Source: a virus
DNA: 64,000 nt
Direction: 5' to 3' (one strand)
Virus record (IMG/VR): IMGVR_UViG_3300031758_008397
Span: 1 to 64,000 of that record
Below the pieces are notes generated by a model. The model was not told where the DNA came from and did not search any database. It saw only the letters and a list, made by a program, of their open reading frames with translations. Each line of letters begins with the position of its first letter. The first letter of the stretch is position 1. A program made the position numbers and the translations under genes. Below are positions 27,249-37,005 of the stretch, one piece after another.

Positions 27249-27768
27249 GTTTATTGGGTTTATTATTTATATCTGTGTTTATATTAGATGTAAATGACTC
27301 TGTAGCTGAACTAATTGTATTGTTTATAATATCTTTTGCAATATTACTTTGTATATTATTAGCAGGAATAATTGTATTTAAAGTATCAGTTGTAATATTA
27401 TTAATTGATTTGTTTATATCTGTATTTATATTATTATTATTAACAGCTTCTTTAACTGTTTCTAATACAACTTTTCTTACTTCATTTACTGTTGGAGATA
27501 ACAACTCATTTATATTATCTAATGCTTTATCTTTATTTCTACCAGGAATAAACTTAGGAGTGTATACATCTTTATCAAATACTTTTAAAGATGCCCCAAC
27601 TATAGTTACAATCAAAGCATTAAATAGTTTACCTATATCCTTTTTAGTCATATTTCCATCAATCCAACTATCTATTGCTGGATTTAATGTTGTCATATAA
27701 AACACAGCCATTACAGCTAAAAAGTGTTTTGTACAGAATAAGTTTTGTGGTTTTTGCTCATTAATCAT
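27232..27768 (-). CDS. membrane protein, possible holin-like
   Basis: A 178-residue protein from ATG 27768 (TTG 27786 is in frame). Two hydrophobic segments (FLAVMAVFYMTTLNPAI and LFNALIVTIVGASLKVF) lie in the first 70 residues, followed by a long Asn- and Ile-rich repeat tail. Two helices and late position fit a holin-like protein, but this is only a guess. Its end overlaps the 72-bp palindrome. Confidence 0.5.
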   Translation of the reverse strand: MINEQKPQNLFCTKHFLAVMAVFYMTTLNPAIDSWIDGNMTKKDIGKLFNALIVTIVGASLKVFDKDVYTPKFIPGRNKDKALDNINELLSPTVNEVRKVVLETVKEAVNNNNINTDINKSINNITTDTLNTIIPANNIQSNIAKDIINNTISSATESFTSNINTDINNKPNKLQNKH

Positions 27769-27776
27769 AATTTTAT

Positions 27777-28292
27777 TTAAGCCCAAATAAATCCTGTGCT
27801 TGTTCTATTTACATATAATTTTGTATTTGGAATAGGTGTTGGAAGAGTGTAAAGAGTAAGTATATTATTAACATATCCTCTAGTTATAGCAGTGCTGTCT
27901 TTATCTAAAATAGTTTTAAGGATTGGTCTAGTTAGAGGAGAATCAGCTAAAGCTTTATCATTAAGTATATTAATAAAAGATGCTTTAGTAGTTGTTAAAC
28001 TACTAATGTAATCATTACTTTCTAAGGTTATATCAGATAATACATCTATAAATGTATACTTGTTTTTTAATCTTGTGTCTTCTGACTGTAGTTTTGCAAC
28101 AGTATTATTATCTGTTGTTATAGGTTCAGCTATTGTATTTTTCATAGCGTTTAAAGCTAATATTTCAGTAGTAATCATATTATTAAAAGGGTTTAGTAAT
28201 GAATCCAGATAATCATCCAAATTATTTATAGTTGATGTATCTTGATCACCTACTAAACTTTGTCTTTCAAATATATTATTTAAGCTTTCCAT
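27777..28292 (-). CDS. structural protein, tandem paralogue 3
   Basis: A 171-residue protein. It ends TSTGFIWA, matching the ends of the two upstream genes (GGNLIWKA and SGEIQWQQ), so the three form a tandem family. The body is helical, probably coiled coil. It overlaps the previous gene by 13 bases. Probably whisker- or fibre-related. Confidence 0.5.
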   Translation of the reverse strand: MESLNNIFERQSLVGDQDTSTINNLDDYLDSLLNPFNNMITTEILALNAMKNTIAEPITTDNNTVAKLQSEDTRLKNKYTFIDVLSDITLESNDYISSLTTTKASFINILNDKALADSPLTRPILKTILDKDSTAITRGYVNNILTLYTLPTPIPNTKLYVNRTSTGFIWA

Positions 28293-28831
28293 ATAAGGTT
28301 TCCTCCTTCATCTGTTGCTAAATACTTTAATGGCTGATATGGCTTTGGAGGCTGTTCTAGCTTTAATAATTCTTTGGTTAAGAATTCTCTATTTATAGCT
28401 CCTTTAACAGAGGTTGGTTTAATAACTTCTAAGGTTGTAAACTCTCCTTCAACTATACTAACCTTGTTATTATCATAAAGATCTTGTTTATGTAATAGAT
28501 TGTTAGTTGTTATAAAATCTTTGTAGGATAAAATTATTGTTAGCTGTTTTAATACTTTATTGAAATCTTCTAATAAAGTATTAGCTTCTTCTTGATTAGA
28601 TAATATAGTTGTATATTTAACATCTGTTAAGAGTTGCTCTTTTAGTAGTGTATTAGTTGAATTAAGTGAGTTATATAAATCAAGCTTTTCTTGAATAAGT
28701 CTTTTCTTATCTCTTATTTGTTGAATCTTTGCCTGTATCTGTTGTAAGTAGTTAGTGTTTATAAACTGTTCTAACTCATTTATAGACTTTATGTTTTCAT
28801 TGCCAATTCTTAGACTTCTTATTGTTGCCAC
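28280..28831 (-). CDS. structural protein, tandem paralogue 2
   Basis: A 183-residue coiled-coil protein with GTG start at 28831 (GTG GCA ACA). It ends TDEGGNLIWKA. It overlaps the neighbour on each side by 13 bases, implying translational coupling. Function unknown. Confidence 0.5.
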   Translation of the reverse strand: MATIRSLRIGNENIKSINELEQFINTNYLQQIQAKIQQIRDKKRLIQEKLDLYNSLNSTNTLLKEQLLTDVKYTTILSNQEEANTLLEDFNKVLKQLTIILSYKDFITTNNLLHKQDLYDNNKVSIVEGEFTTLEVIKPTSVKGAINREFLTKELLKLEQPPKPYQPLKYLATDEGGNLIWKA

Positions 28832-29379
28832 TGTATTTCTCCACTACTATTACATATAAGGGCTGCATTACTTGGTTTTATTTTAGGAATTAAAGATATA
28901 GAATTAAAATAGTTGCTTAACCATTGTTTATTAACTATTGAGTTAATTCCAGTTCCTACTTCATTTATAATAAGCTGACTAGTATAAACTGCTACATTAG
29001 ATTGGGTATCTAATAGTATTGAACCTAATATCTTATTACACTCTTCTACTAAAGTATTTATTTCATTAATTAAGTCAATATAATCTTGTTTATCTGGAAT
29101 AGTATATGTATAAGTAGGTAATAAATCTAGTAGAAGTATCTGCTGTTTTATATTATTATAATTAGTTTGAGCTTCAGATATTAAACTGTCTAATTCTTCT
29201 AAAGTATTATTATAATTAGTCTCTAACATATTTAAAGAGTTCATTATGTTGTTATATGTTTTATTGTTTAATAATGCTTCATCAATATTAAACACATTTA
29301 TTGGATGTTTACCATAGTTAGTTGATCTATACTGAGAAGTACTATTAATGAGTAAATTTTGAGCTTTAGTGTATGTCAT
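28819..29379 (-). CDS. structural protein, tandem paralogue 1
   Basis: A 186-residue protein beginning with YTKAQNLLINS and YGKHPINVFNIDEAL, a long coiled coil, and ending NSSGEIQWQQ. It is the first of three tandem relatives and is transcribed divergently from 29415. Confidence 0.5.
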   Translation of the reverse strand: MTYTKAQNLLINSTSQYRSTNYGKHPINVFNIDEALLNNKTYNNIMNSLNMLETNYNNTLEELDSLISEAQTNYNNIKQQILLLDLLPTYTYTIPDKQDYIDLINEINTLVEECNKILGSILLDTQSNVAVYTSQLIINEVGTGINSIVNKQWLSNYFNSISLIPKIKPSNAALICNSSGEIQWQQ

Positions 29380-29414
29380 TATTTATACTATTATTGTTTT
29401 ATTACTTATAAATT

Positions 29415-29870
29415 ATGACTAAATTACTAACAAAAACTGAGCTATTAAATTTACCAACACTATATATAATTAAGGATTTGGCTCCAATAATAACTAAATT
29501 CTTTAATCCTTTTTTAGGTCATTTAAATTTAAAAGATCCTGTTTTAACTTTATCAAGTATGGAAGTTAAAGTAGTGATGTCTAATAACTCTTTAACTGTA
29601 AGTATGCCTTATTCTAATACTTATGATTACTATAAAGTGTGGAATTGGGCAATATTATATTACAATAATTTACCTAATTTATTATTGGTAAATGATGAAG
29701 CTATTCAAGGGCCTCTTGTATATTTATTGGGAGATGTAGATATAACAAAAACCATCTTATATCTTCTGTCTCAAGAGATGGAAGTAGTACAAGATGGCTT
29801 TGCTTATAATAGTTTTGATGGTTATTTAAACTATCAAAATGATCCTAGTGATCTACTAGTCTTAAACTAG
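29415..29870 (+). CDS. hypothetical protein
   Basis: A 151-residue protein of unknown family lying alone on the plus strand among minus-strand structural genes. Its last bases overlap the end of a convergent broken gene. Confidence 0.5.
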   Translation: MTKLLTKTELLNLPTLYIIKDLAPIITKFFNPFLGHLNLKDPVLTLSSMEVKVVMSNNSLTVSMPYSNTYDYYKVWNWAILYYNNLPNLLLVNDEAIQGPLVYLLGDVDITKTILYLLSQEMEVVQDGFAYNSFDGYLNYQNDPSDLLVLN

Positions 29871-30275
29871 ATTAAAGCAGGTATTTTCTTCATCTATTAC
29901 TTCAATCTGTTCTTCTGTTAAAAATGATTTAAGTATATTATAAGCTGCTAAATAAGCTGGTACCAACTGTGGGTAAAGCTTGAACTATATCATTTAATAA
30001 TATGTTACTATTTGTTTGTAGGGCTGTTGTTGCTGCTGCACCTATTAACAAAGTTGTAGATGTAACTATTACATTATTTGCAAGAGAAAGCGGTCCTAAA
30101 TCATTAAGATTAGGAGTTCTAATTACTGTATCATTGTTATAATATTAAGGAGGATTACTACCTATTTGTCTATGTTGTCTACTGTACCAATATTTTCAAT
30201 TTGTAAGACTCCAGTATTGTTAGTTGGATATACTATATTAAATGCTGAACTTCTATTTCCTAAATCTGGTGTCAT
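29862..30275 (-). pseudogene. degraded structural gene
   Basis: From ATG 30275 the frame gives MTPDLGNRSSAFNIVYP... then stops at DNIDK near 30163. Moving one base restores QIGSNPP, then a TAA, then YYNNDTVIRTPNLNDLGPLS and a long open stretch; a further single-base shift near GTTGGTACC restores VPAYLAAYNILKSFLTEEQ to a stop at 29862. Two indels and one stop in about 400 bases point to a decaying gene. CAA to TAA would account for the stop. Confidence 0.6.
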
Positions 30276-30338
30276 AATATCACTATATAGATTTTTTTTA
30301 ATATTTTCTTAAATACTATCTCAGATTAATATTTTATA

Positions 30339-30695
30339 ATGTGTAATAGTTTGTTTAAAGCTGCTAAGGCAGGCACATATCAAAGAGTTACCTATCCACA
30401 CTTAGTAAAAGTAATTCCTTTAAAAAATAGCTTGCAAGATTTAGATTTATTAGCCAAATCTATAGCATATACTCTAGTCACTCCATATAACCAAAGAGTA
30501 GATTTTCACTGGAGATTACTTAGTAGATTTATATGTAATACAGAAGAAAATTATATATCACTTGTTTTTAAGTCGCCTAATAATCTGAAAGATTTAAAGG
30601 TAACCTATATACATAATTTAGATGATCTTAAGTTGTTTCCTTCTCTAAGAGATAAGGTTTTAAGTAATTTATTACAAATTATAAGAGATGAATAA
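30339..30695 (+). CDS. hypothetical protein
   Basis: A 118-residue basic protein of unknown family. Its stop overlaps the next start at TAATG. Confidence 0.5.
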   Translation: MCNSLFKAAKAGTYQRVTYPHLVKVIPLKNSLQDLDLLAKSIAYTLVTPYNQRVDFHWRLLSRFICNTEENYISLVFKSPNNLKDLKVTYIHNLDDLKLFPSLRDKVLSNLLQIIRDE

Positions 30696-31111
30696 TGAAA
30701 CAGACAGATGTAATCTTACCTATTAATTGTAAAGCTCAGGGAGGTGTTTTACAAGTGGCCGTTGTAAATACAACTAAGTTTGGAACACAAGTTATTAAAC
30801 TTAGTAATGAGCATCCAATGTTTATTGTTGTAGCTGTGGAGCCTGATGAATGGGTTAAAGTTAGCATAGATGAAAGACAGACTATAAAAATGGACCCTAC
30901 ACTTTCAACAGGGTTAACTAATCAGTTTAATTACATTACTTATAATATTACAGCAGAGAAAACAAGCAGTGCTGTAGATCCTAATTGTGATTATTTTATT
31001 ACTAAGTCTAATCAGTTAGATAAGAATAGTAAAACTAAGAAGCAAAGAGTTTTAAAGAATGCTAATAGTACAAGACAAACTAATAAAATAGAAAATAATA
31101 AAGTAGTTTAA
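30695..31111 (+). CDS. hypothetical protein
   Basis: A 138-residue protein with a beta-rich N-terminal two thirds and a basic C-terminal tail (KTKKQRVLKNANSTR). Unknown. A strong two-way terminator follows directly. Confidence 0.5.
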   Translation: MKQTDVILPINCKAQGGVLQVAVVNTTKFGTQVIKLSNEHPMFIVVAVEPDEWVKVSIDERQTIKMDPTLSTGLTNQFNYITYNITAEKTSSAVDPNCDYFITKSNQLDKNSKTKKQRVLKNANSTRQTNKIENNKVV

Positions 31112-31114
31112 ATA

Positions 31115-31156
31115 AATAATAAAAACCTATTAGATGTCTAATAGGTTTTTATTATT
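31115..31156. terminator. 20-bp bidirectional terminator
   Basis: A perfect 20-bp stem around the two-base centre TG (31135-31136), with A and T runs in the arms. It separates a plus-strand gene (ends 31111) from a minus-strand gene (ends 31178). Confidence 0.88.
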
Positions 31157-31177
31157 TGTACTTTTTACTATATCTAT

Positions 31178-31453
31178 TTATACAGCTTCATATCCATATT
31201 TTGTTGCTGTATATTCTTCATAAAAGTTTATAATTAGATCTAATAACTGTTGAGGTATAGGTAATTCAATAGTGCCACTTTCAATTTGAACTGAGGTATC
31301 TATTTGATTAGGTATATGTAATGGAATACTGTGATTAAATTCTACAAGTGCCATATTACTATTTAAATCTAATGTAATTTTTGGAATATCTACAATAACC
31401 TCAGGCAGCTTTGAACTGTAGTTTATTGATACACTGTTAAGAATCCTTTTCAT
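31178..31453 (-). CDS. hypothetical protein
   Basis: A 91-residue acidic beta-rich protein, last gene of the minus-strand structural run, ending shortly before the terminator. Not recognised. Confidence 0.5.
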   Translation of the reverse strand: MKRILNSVSINYSSKLPEVIVDIPKITLDLNSNMALVEFNHSIPLHIPNQIDTSVQIESGTIELPIPQQLLDLIINFYEEYTATKYGYEAV

Positions 31454-31460
31454 ATTTTTT

Positions 31461-34289
31461 TTAAAAGAATAATGGTACTCTAAAGCACTGTGTATTTGAA
31501 CTTCTATTTATCCATAAATAAGAGCTTCCTTCTTCAGAGGTAAATACTTCCATTTTGTTACCAATAGTTGCAGTTGGTGCTGCAAATGGCATAAAGCCAG
31601 CTCCATGTATATTATTTGTTACTGTATCTAAATAATATAATCTTTGAGTTGCATCTTTATTAAAGTATATTCTATCTACATTATCATAAGCATACATTGA
31701 TCCAGTGGACAAAGTTTCAAATTGAGGTGTTACAGGCATCATTTCAAATTTATCATTAGTTATGTCTAAAGAGTCAAATCCAAATTGGGCACCGCCTCTT
31801 GCACAAATGATATATCTACCTCTTCTAGTTGCATTAGTACCTCCAAATGTAGGTATTAATTCAATACCAGTACCTCTAATTGGCTGTTGCAATATTACAT
31901 AACTTGTAACTAGAGTTACAGGTGCAGTTGTAGTACTAAATGTTAATGTGTTAGCTGTATTAGATGTAATTGCAACTTCAACAGATTGTCCAGTTCCACC
32001 AATTAATTTAAGTCTTCTACCTGCAAAAAAGTTAACAACCCATCCAGTAGAAGTAATTGTAGTACTTACTAGTGTTTGACTAATAGATACTACATATGTA
32101 CCAATTCTTCCATTAGTATTTGGTCCATATCCAATAACAGTTGTCCCTGCTGTACCTCCAACAATTACAGAGCCAATAGTTAAATAACCTGCTGTTACAG
32201 CAGTAATTGTTAATATGTTTCCACTAATAGAACCCGTGCCAGAGAATGTAGATATATTAGTATCTTGTAATGTAGTAGTTGACTGTGTTCCAGTTGCTAG
32301 TCCATTAGCCATTTGTCCTTCAGCATCTCTAGGACATATAATATATCTGCTAATTCCATTAACAGGTGCACTTCCAGCTACAAATGTTAAGGTAGTTGCT
32401 GTATTAGAAACTATTTGTAAAGCTTGACCTGTAGCAACACCAGTAGCAGCAGTTACAGCCGTTGTATTCATATAAACTACATGACCAGCCCATTGATTAG
32501 TGGTCCAACTCTTGGTTGAATCAGATAATGTAGTAGTTGATTGTGTATTAGCTAATGTAGTAGAAGCTGGTGTACTACTCATTATATAAGTGAATGTAGT
32601 AATACTTGGAACTGATGCAATTGTAAATGTCCCATTAAAGTTTGCATCTGTTGCTCCTCTAACTACAACTGACTGACCCACTTTAAAGTTATGTGCAATT
32701 GCAGTTGTTATTGTTGCTGTTGTAGTTGCATTGCTTAAAGAGGCAATACTAACTGGTCTGTTATCAGCAAATCTAACTGAAGCATTACTTGCTATACCAA
32801 AATCAGCAACTCTACCATACGTAGCTAAGTCTTCATCAATGTTGTGATTTAATACAGCAGCTTGACCACCTAACATTAGATATAAGTTGTTGGAGTTACC
32901 TTGTATTTTGTAAATACTAGTAGAGTCTGGAGCAACAAATGGTTTGTAGAATGTAAGAGTAGTTGCAGTGTTGGAAAGAATAGGAATTAGTTGACCAGCG
33001 CCAGCACCACTAATTATTCTTAATGAGTAATTCTTCCATCTATTTATTGTCCAATTCTTACTACTATCAACAAGTGTTGTTGTAGTTCCACTAGATGCAA
33101 TACCAGCATCATAACCATCAATAAAATATCTACTAGTTGAGTTAGGTATTGTTGTCCAAGTAGCAGAAGAACCAGAGATAGCATCTATAGTTAATGTATC
33201 TACTGTATTAGATAAAATAGATCTAATTTGTTGAGCGCCTGTACCAGAGTAAATCCTTACTGAATATCCAGCCCATTGATTAGGTGACCACTTAGCATTA
33301 GTGTCTTGTAATGTACTAGTAGTTTGTGTACCTGTAGCTGTACCTCTATACCAAATAGATGCATGTTCTCCAACAGATGACATTGCAGAGTCAGTTGCAA
33401 CAGATGATACATTATTAGTGTTAGCTGTTTTAATATACCAAGTATCAGTTAGTACATCATATTGCTGTAATGTATAAAAAGGTGTTGCAGCAGCAGAAGA
33501 GAATAAATAAGCTGTTCCACCTTCTATTCTATATCTAGATGTTGAATCAGGTGTAATAGCCCAATTAGAATCAATAGATACTATGGCTGATTCTATCTGA
33601 TAAATTGATTGTGATCCAGCAGTAGATGATATTGCAGGAGAAAATGTCTGAGAATTACAGAAGGGTTCATAAGAAGATAATGTACTATCCGCAAAAACTA
33701 ATTGAGTAGCTGTATTAGATATAATTCTTCTTACTTGCCCTACTCCTGATCCAGATACAATTCTTGCAGAGTAATCTTTCCATTGATTAATAGCCCAAGT
33801 TTTTGTTGTATCAGTTATAGATATAGAACCAATTGTATTAGACACAGCAGTTGCTACACCTGTATCGGCAATGATTGGGTCTGATACATCACTAATTAAT
33901 CTTCTTTGTCCTGAACCAGTACCACTAATTATCTTTATATCAAAAGTGTTGTAAGTTTTGCCAAAATAAGGAGCTATTTGTGCAGTAGATGATGTGGCTG
34001 ATATTAAGTTTGCTTCTATTCCAGCACCACCACTAAATCTTATATTGGTCCAAGTTGTAGGGGCAATAGGTGGAGAGGATAATTGTAAATAAGTATCTGT
34101 AATTGTGTCATATTTCCAAAAATTAGTAGCATTTAACAAGTAGTAAATGTATCTACCAAATGTAGGATGAAACATTGAATTGTCTGAACTACAAGCACAA
34201 CTAATAGCACTAGAAACTACTGGAGCTTGTCTTAATGCTTCCCAAGGAGGTAAGTTTATATGTTTTTTTAGAGAGGATATAAATGCCAT
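31461..34289 (-). CDS. large structural protein with repeated domains
   Basis: A 942-residue Ser/Thr-rich protein. A module of about 60-75 residues recurs at least five times, with a core of DT-K-W--NQW--Y--RI-SG-G----I-SNT-TTL and ending in TSRY-I-G. Such modules are widespread in phage tail and fibre proteins. The N-terminus (SLKKHINLPPWEALRQAPVVSS) is typical of a virion-attached region. Located in a run of seven minus-strand structural genes. Confidence 0.7.
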   Translation of the reverse strand: MAFISSLKKHINLPPWEALRQAPVVSSAISCACSSDNSMFHPTFGRYIYYLLNATNFWKYDTITDTYLQLSSPPIAPTTWTNIRFSGGAGIEANLISATSSTAQIAPYFGKTYNTFDIKIISGTGSGQRRLISDVSDPIIADTGVATAVSNTIGSISITDTTKTWAINQWKDYSARIVSGSGVGQVRRIISNTATQLVFADSTLSSYEPFCNSQTFSPAISSTAGSQSIYQIESAIVSIDSNWAITPDSTSRYRIEGGTAYLFSSAAATPFYTLQQYDVLTDTWYIKTANTNNVSSVATDSAMSSVGEHASIWYRGTATGTQTTSTLQDTNAKWSPNQWAGYSVRIYSGTGAQQIRSILSNTVDTLTIDAISGSSATWTTIPNSTSRYFIDGYDAGIASSGTTTTLVDSSKNWTINRWKNYSLRIISGAGAGQLIPILSNTATTLTFYKPFVAPDSTSIYKIQGNSNNLYLMLGGQAAVLNHNIDEDLATYGRVADFGIASNASVRFADNRPVSIASLSNATTTATITTAIAHNFKVGQSVVVRGATDANFNGTFTIASVPSITTFTYIMSSTPASTTLANTQSTTTLSDSTKSWTTNQWAGHVVYMNTTAVTAATGVATGQALQIVSNTATTLTFVAGSAPVNGISRYIICPRDAEGQMANGLATGTQSTTTLQDTNISTFSGTGSISGNILTITAVTAGYLTIGSVIVGGTAGTTVIGYGPNTNGRIGTYVVSISQTLVSTTITSTGWVVNFFAGRRLKLIGGTGQSVEVAITSNTANTLTFSTTTAPVTLVTSYVILQQPIRGTGIELIPTFGGTNATRRGRYIICARGGAQFGFDSLDITNDKFEMMPVTPQFETLSTGSMYAYDNVDRIYFNKDATQRLYYLDTVTNNIHGAGFMPFAAPTATIGNKMEVFTSEEGSSYLWINRSSNTQCFRVPLFF

Positions 34290-34295
34290 TTATTT

Positions 34296-34877
34296 TTATT
34301 TAGGTAATATTGCTGTATTATAAGCTGATCTGAGATTCATCATATATAAATCATAACCAACACCTAATCCATTAGCTCCAATAGCAGTATCAACTGGATT
34401 AGTTATTGTAGCTACTGTACCAACGTTAGTTATTGTAGCTACTGTACCAACGTTAGTAACTGTTGGTAATGTTACACCTGCACTAATTGAATCAACAGTT
34501 TGTAAAGTTCTTTGTGAAGAATCAGTGTTTGTTAGAGGTAATAAACTTGTTAATATTTTACTTAACATTGCAATATTATCCTCAGAGGTTACTCTAAGTT
34601 CACCCTCATTATTAACTGTTAAGTCTCTTGATGAATCATCATAGTATATTTGTAATGTGTCAGAATCATTCATTACAGTTGTATCAAATTGTAATGTTAA
34701 TACATTATTTAATACAGTTCCACCTTTACCACTAATTGCAAAATTGTATATTTGTGTATTAGTAACAAGATTAGTAATTATTAATATTGATTCTAAATCA
34801 ATATCAGTATAATCTAACAGTGTTACGGTTTTTGCTGATGCATTAAATGAATAGTTTTTTAAAGGTGCTAGTTTCAT
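34296..34877 (-). CDS. structural protein with short tandem repeat
   Basis: A 193-residue protein. Near its C-terminus the motif TNVGTVATI is repeated, encoded by a tandem direct repeat of about 27 bases near 34400-34460. The beta-rich N-terminus (DYTDIDLESILIITN) resembles tail-associated proteins. Function not known. Confidence 0.55.
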   Translation of the reverse strand: MKLAPLKNYSFNASAKTVTLLDYTDIDLESILIITNLVTNTQIYNFAISGKGGTVLNNVLTLQFDTTVMNDSDTLQIYYDDSSRDLTVNNEGELRVTSEDNIAMLSKILTSLLPLTNTDSSQRTLQTVDSISAGVTLPTVTNVGTVATITNVGTVATITNPVDTAIGANGLGVGYDLYMMNLRSAYNTAILPK

Positions 34878-34885
34878 TTTGTTTA

Positions 34886-35296
34886 TTAAAGTGCTATTGA
34901 ATAAGCTATTGCAAGTTCCTCTGATATTCCACTAGAACTGCTATTTGTTGGTTGAATTGAGCTGTTAATGTAATTCCATTTGTTATCAGTTGCATTATAT
35001 ATAAAGAATAAATAGTCTTCTTTATTTAATCCTGTAGTTAGAGTTGGTATAGCATTATTGCTAGATGTTGAATAACCGCTATCAAATGATATTGATCTCT
35101 GTAAGGAACTAGTTATTCTTATTTGTAATGATTGACCCTCTGTAGGATTTCCAGTTGGTGTTTGAAAGGTACATGCTTGTGATAAAGATGGCAAAACTCC
35201 AATGATAGTAGTATTAGAATCTATACTAATAATACTTGCATCTGTAAGAGTTGTTACTCTATTTAATTGACTAAATCTTGCAGTTGTTGGAGCCAT
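34886..35296 (-). CDS. structural protein
   Basis: A 136-residue protein with a beta-rich sequence and a segment typical of fibre modules (GLNKEDYLFFIYNATDNKWNYINS). It lies between other minus-strand structural genes. Precise role unknown. Confidence 0.5.
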   Translation of the reverse strand: MAPTTARFSQLNRVTTLTDASIISIDSNTTIIGVLPSLSQACTFQTPTGNPTEGQSLQIRITSSLQRSISFDSGYSTSSNNAIPTLTTGLNKEDYLFFIYNATDNKWNYINSSIQPTNSSSSGISEELAIAYSIAL

Positions 35297-35304
35297 TTAT
35301 TTAA

Positions 35305-36135
35305 TTATTTTCTATATGATACTCTAATCTTGTCAGCAGCAGTTGGTGCAAATAAGGTAGTTATTACGGCGTTAGAAATTGTATAATCATTGCTAGCGCC
35401 AACATCTAGTAATATACCATTGAAATACACATGTTCACTGCCAGCAACAGGTGTGGCAGTTAATGTGAATGTAGTATTAGACCCATTTAAAGCTCCTGTT
35501 GGTATCTCTTTATCAACAAAGTTACTACCTGTTAAACCAGCAGCATTAACTTGTATAAATGTAACAGGTGTTGTACCTAATGTACCACCACTAGCAACAT
35601 TACAAAGCCACATTGTATTTCCATAAACAGAACCACCAGATTCAACTGTAAATAAAGCGCCTGGGAATTCAGTCCAAACATCCATTTGAGTAATTCTAGT
35701 TAAAGGTGAACTAGATCCATTGAATGTATATAAACCATTTTCAGAGGGAGCTGTTTGTGCTCTTACAAATAGAATTTCAGTTGGATTTAAAGTAACTGTG
35801 TCAAATACTGCTGTAGCTGGATTGGTTAATGCAATATTACCTGTAGTAGCTGCTTTAGCACTTGGTTTAGAATCAAATAGGCTATTTAAATTAGATATTT
35901 GAGTGTCAACATAAGCTTGGTTTACAGCGTCTGTTGAGTTAGAAGGTGAAGCTAAATTAGTAATTCTTTGGCCACCTAAGTTAACAGCACCAGTAAATGT
36001 TACTGTACCATCTCTTTTAACAAAGTCAGCACCTTCAGCTAACTTATTAGTTGTAATACCAGCACCTGCTCCAATCTTACTATTATTAATAGCGCCATCT
36101 TGAATTTGTCTTGTTGCAATTTGTGTTAATGCCAT
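35305..36135 (-). CDS. tail fibre-like protein
   Basis: A 276-residue protein. Its N-terminus (IQDGAINNSKIGAGAGITTNKLAEG) and the following GGQRITNLASPSNSTDAVNQAYVDTQI are standard phage fibre elements, and FNGILLDVG-DYTI near the C-terminus is a common fibre-end motif. Confidence 0.7.
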   Translation of the reverse strand: MALTQIATRQIQDGAINNSKIGAGAGITTNKLAEGADFVKRDGTVTFTGAVNLGGQRITNLASPSNSTDAVNQAYVDTQISNLNSLFDSKPSAKAATTGNIALTNPATAVFDTVTLNPTEILFVRAQTAPSENGLYTFNGSSSPLTRITQMDVWTEFPGALFTVESGGSVYGNTMWLCNVASGGTLGTTPVTFIQVNAAGLTGSNFVDKEIPTGALNGSNTTFTLTATPVAGSEHVYFNGILLDVGASNDYTISNAVITTLFAPTAADKIRVSYRK

Positions 36136-36154
36136 TTACTTATACTTTATATAA

Positions 36155-36493
36155 TTATAATTTTATGTAGTCTATTGTTGTAATATCTGTTATTAATGGA
36201 GGACTTACAAATGTTATAGTATTATTTCCTGCTGTAATGTAATCATTTATAATAGTTTGTCTAAGACCATTAACATATACTATTAAAGTTGCTGGTATAA
36301 AGCTATTTATTGATGTAAATACAGGATTAATGCCATTAACTATACCTGCTGGTATCTCTGCATATACAAACTTATTAGCTAATTGTGCAGGGTTTATAGT
36401 CCATAAAGTACCTTCCAAAGATACTGTAATATCTCCTTTGTTACCGTCAGTCACATTATTTCTTTGTGTAATAGCGTTTATAGTAACTTGCAT
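36155..36493 (-). CDS. structural protein with fibre-like C-terminus
   Basis: A 112-residue protein ending in a module like that of its neighbour (VYVNGLRQTIINDYITAGNNTITF), typical of fibre and baseplate proteins that end in a small beta domain. Function inferred only from this. Confidence 0.55.
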   Translation of the reverse strand: MQVTINAITQRNNVTDGNKGDITVSLEGTLWTINPAQLANKFVYAEIPAGIVNGINPVFTSINSFIPATLIVYVNGLRQTIINDYITAGNNTITFVSPPLITDITTIDYIKL

Positions 36494-36517
36494 TGTAAAT
36501 CTCTTTAATATTAATAA

Positions 36518-36937
36518 TTATCTTTTTTCTATTACTAATATATATTTGACTTCAATTATATTTGGATTTGTAAATTGAGCGCCCACAGGTCCAGAGAATC
36601 CTGTTGGATTAGTTATTAGTACTTCTTCAATTTCAGTTAGATTAGTAAAGCCTGTTCTACTTGGTCCAACATCTAACGTAAATGTATTAGTTAATAGTTC
36701 AAATGACTCATTTATATTGATTGTAAATGAGTTATTACTGTTAATTACTAAGTATCTTAAAGTGTATAAAGGATCTATGTTTACTGTTAATGTAAATGGA
36801 TCTCCTTTTGCTATTGCTACAGAGTTAAATTGATATAGGTGATCAGGTGTTAACTCAAATGTCTTAGGTAATACCCACTTTATATTTGTTGATACTCCAT
36901 CTGTTATTTCACTAGCTATGTTATACTTTACAAGCAT
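36518..36937 (-). CDS. probable structural protein
   Basis: A 139-residue beta-rich protein, first gene of the minus-strand run. The 68 bases between it and the plus-strand gene at 37006 must hold divergent promoters. Not recognised. Confidence 0.5.
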   Translation of the reverse strand: MLVKYNIASEITDGVSTNIKWVLPKTFELTPDHLYQFNSVAIAKGDPFTLTVNIDPLYTLRYLVINSNNSFTININESFELLTNTFTLDVGPSRTGFTNLTEIEEVLITNPTGFSGPVGAQFTNPNIIEVKYILVIEKR

Positions 36938-37005
36938 TTATTTATCTAATATTTATCTACATTATTTACTACAAATAAAATAACTTTTTCAATCAATACA
37001 AATGT

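Noticed and set aside
31461-34289. Diversity-generating retroelement variable region
   Set aside because: The repeats are protein modules with general variation; no reverse transcriptase or template repeat is present in the window.
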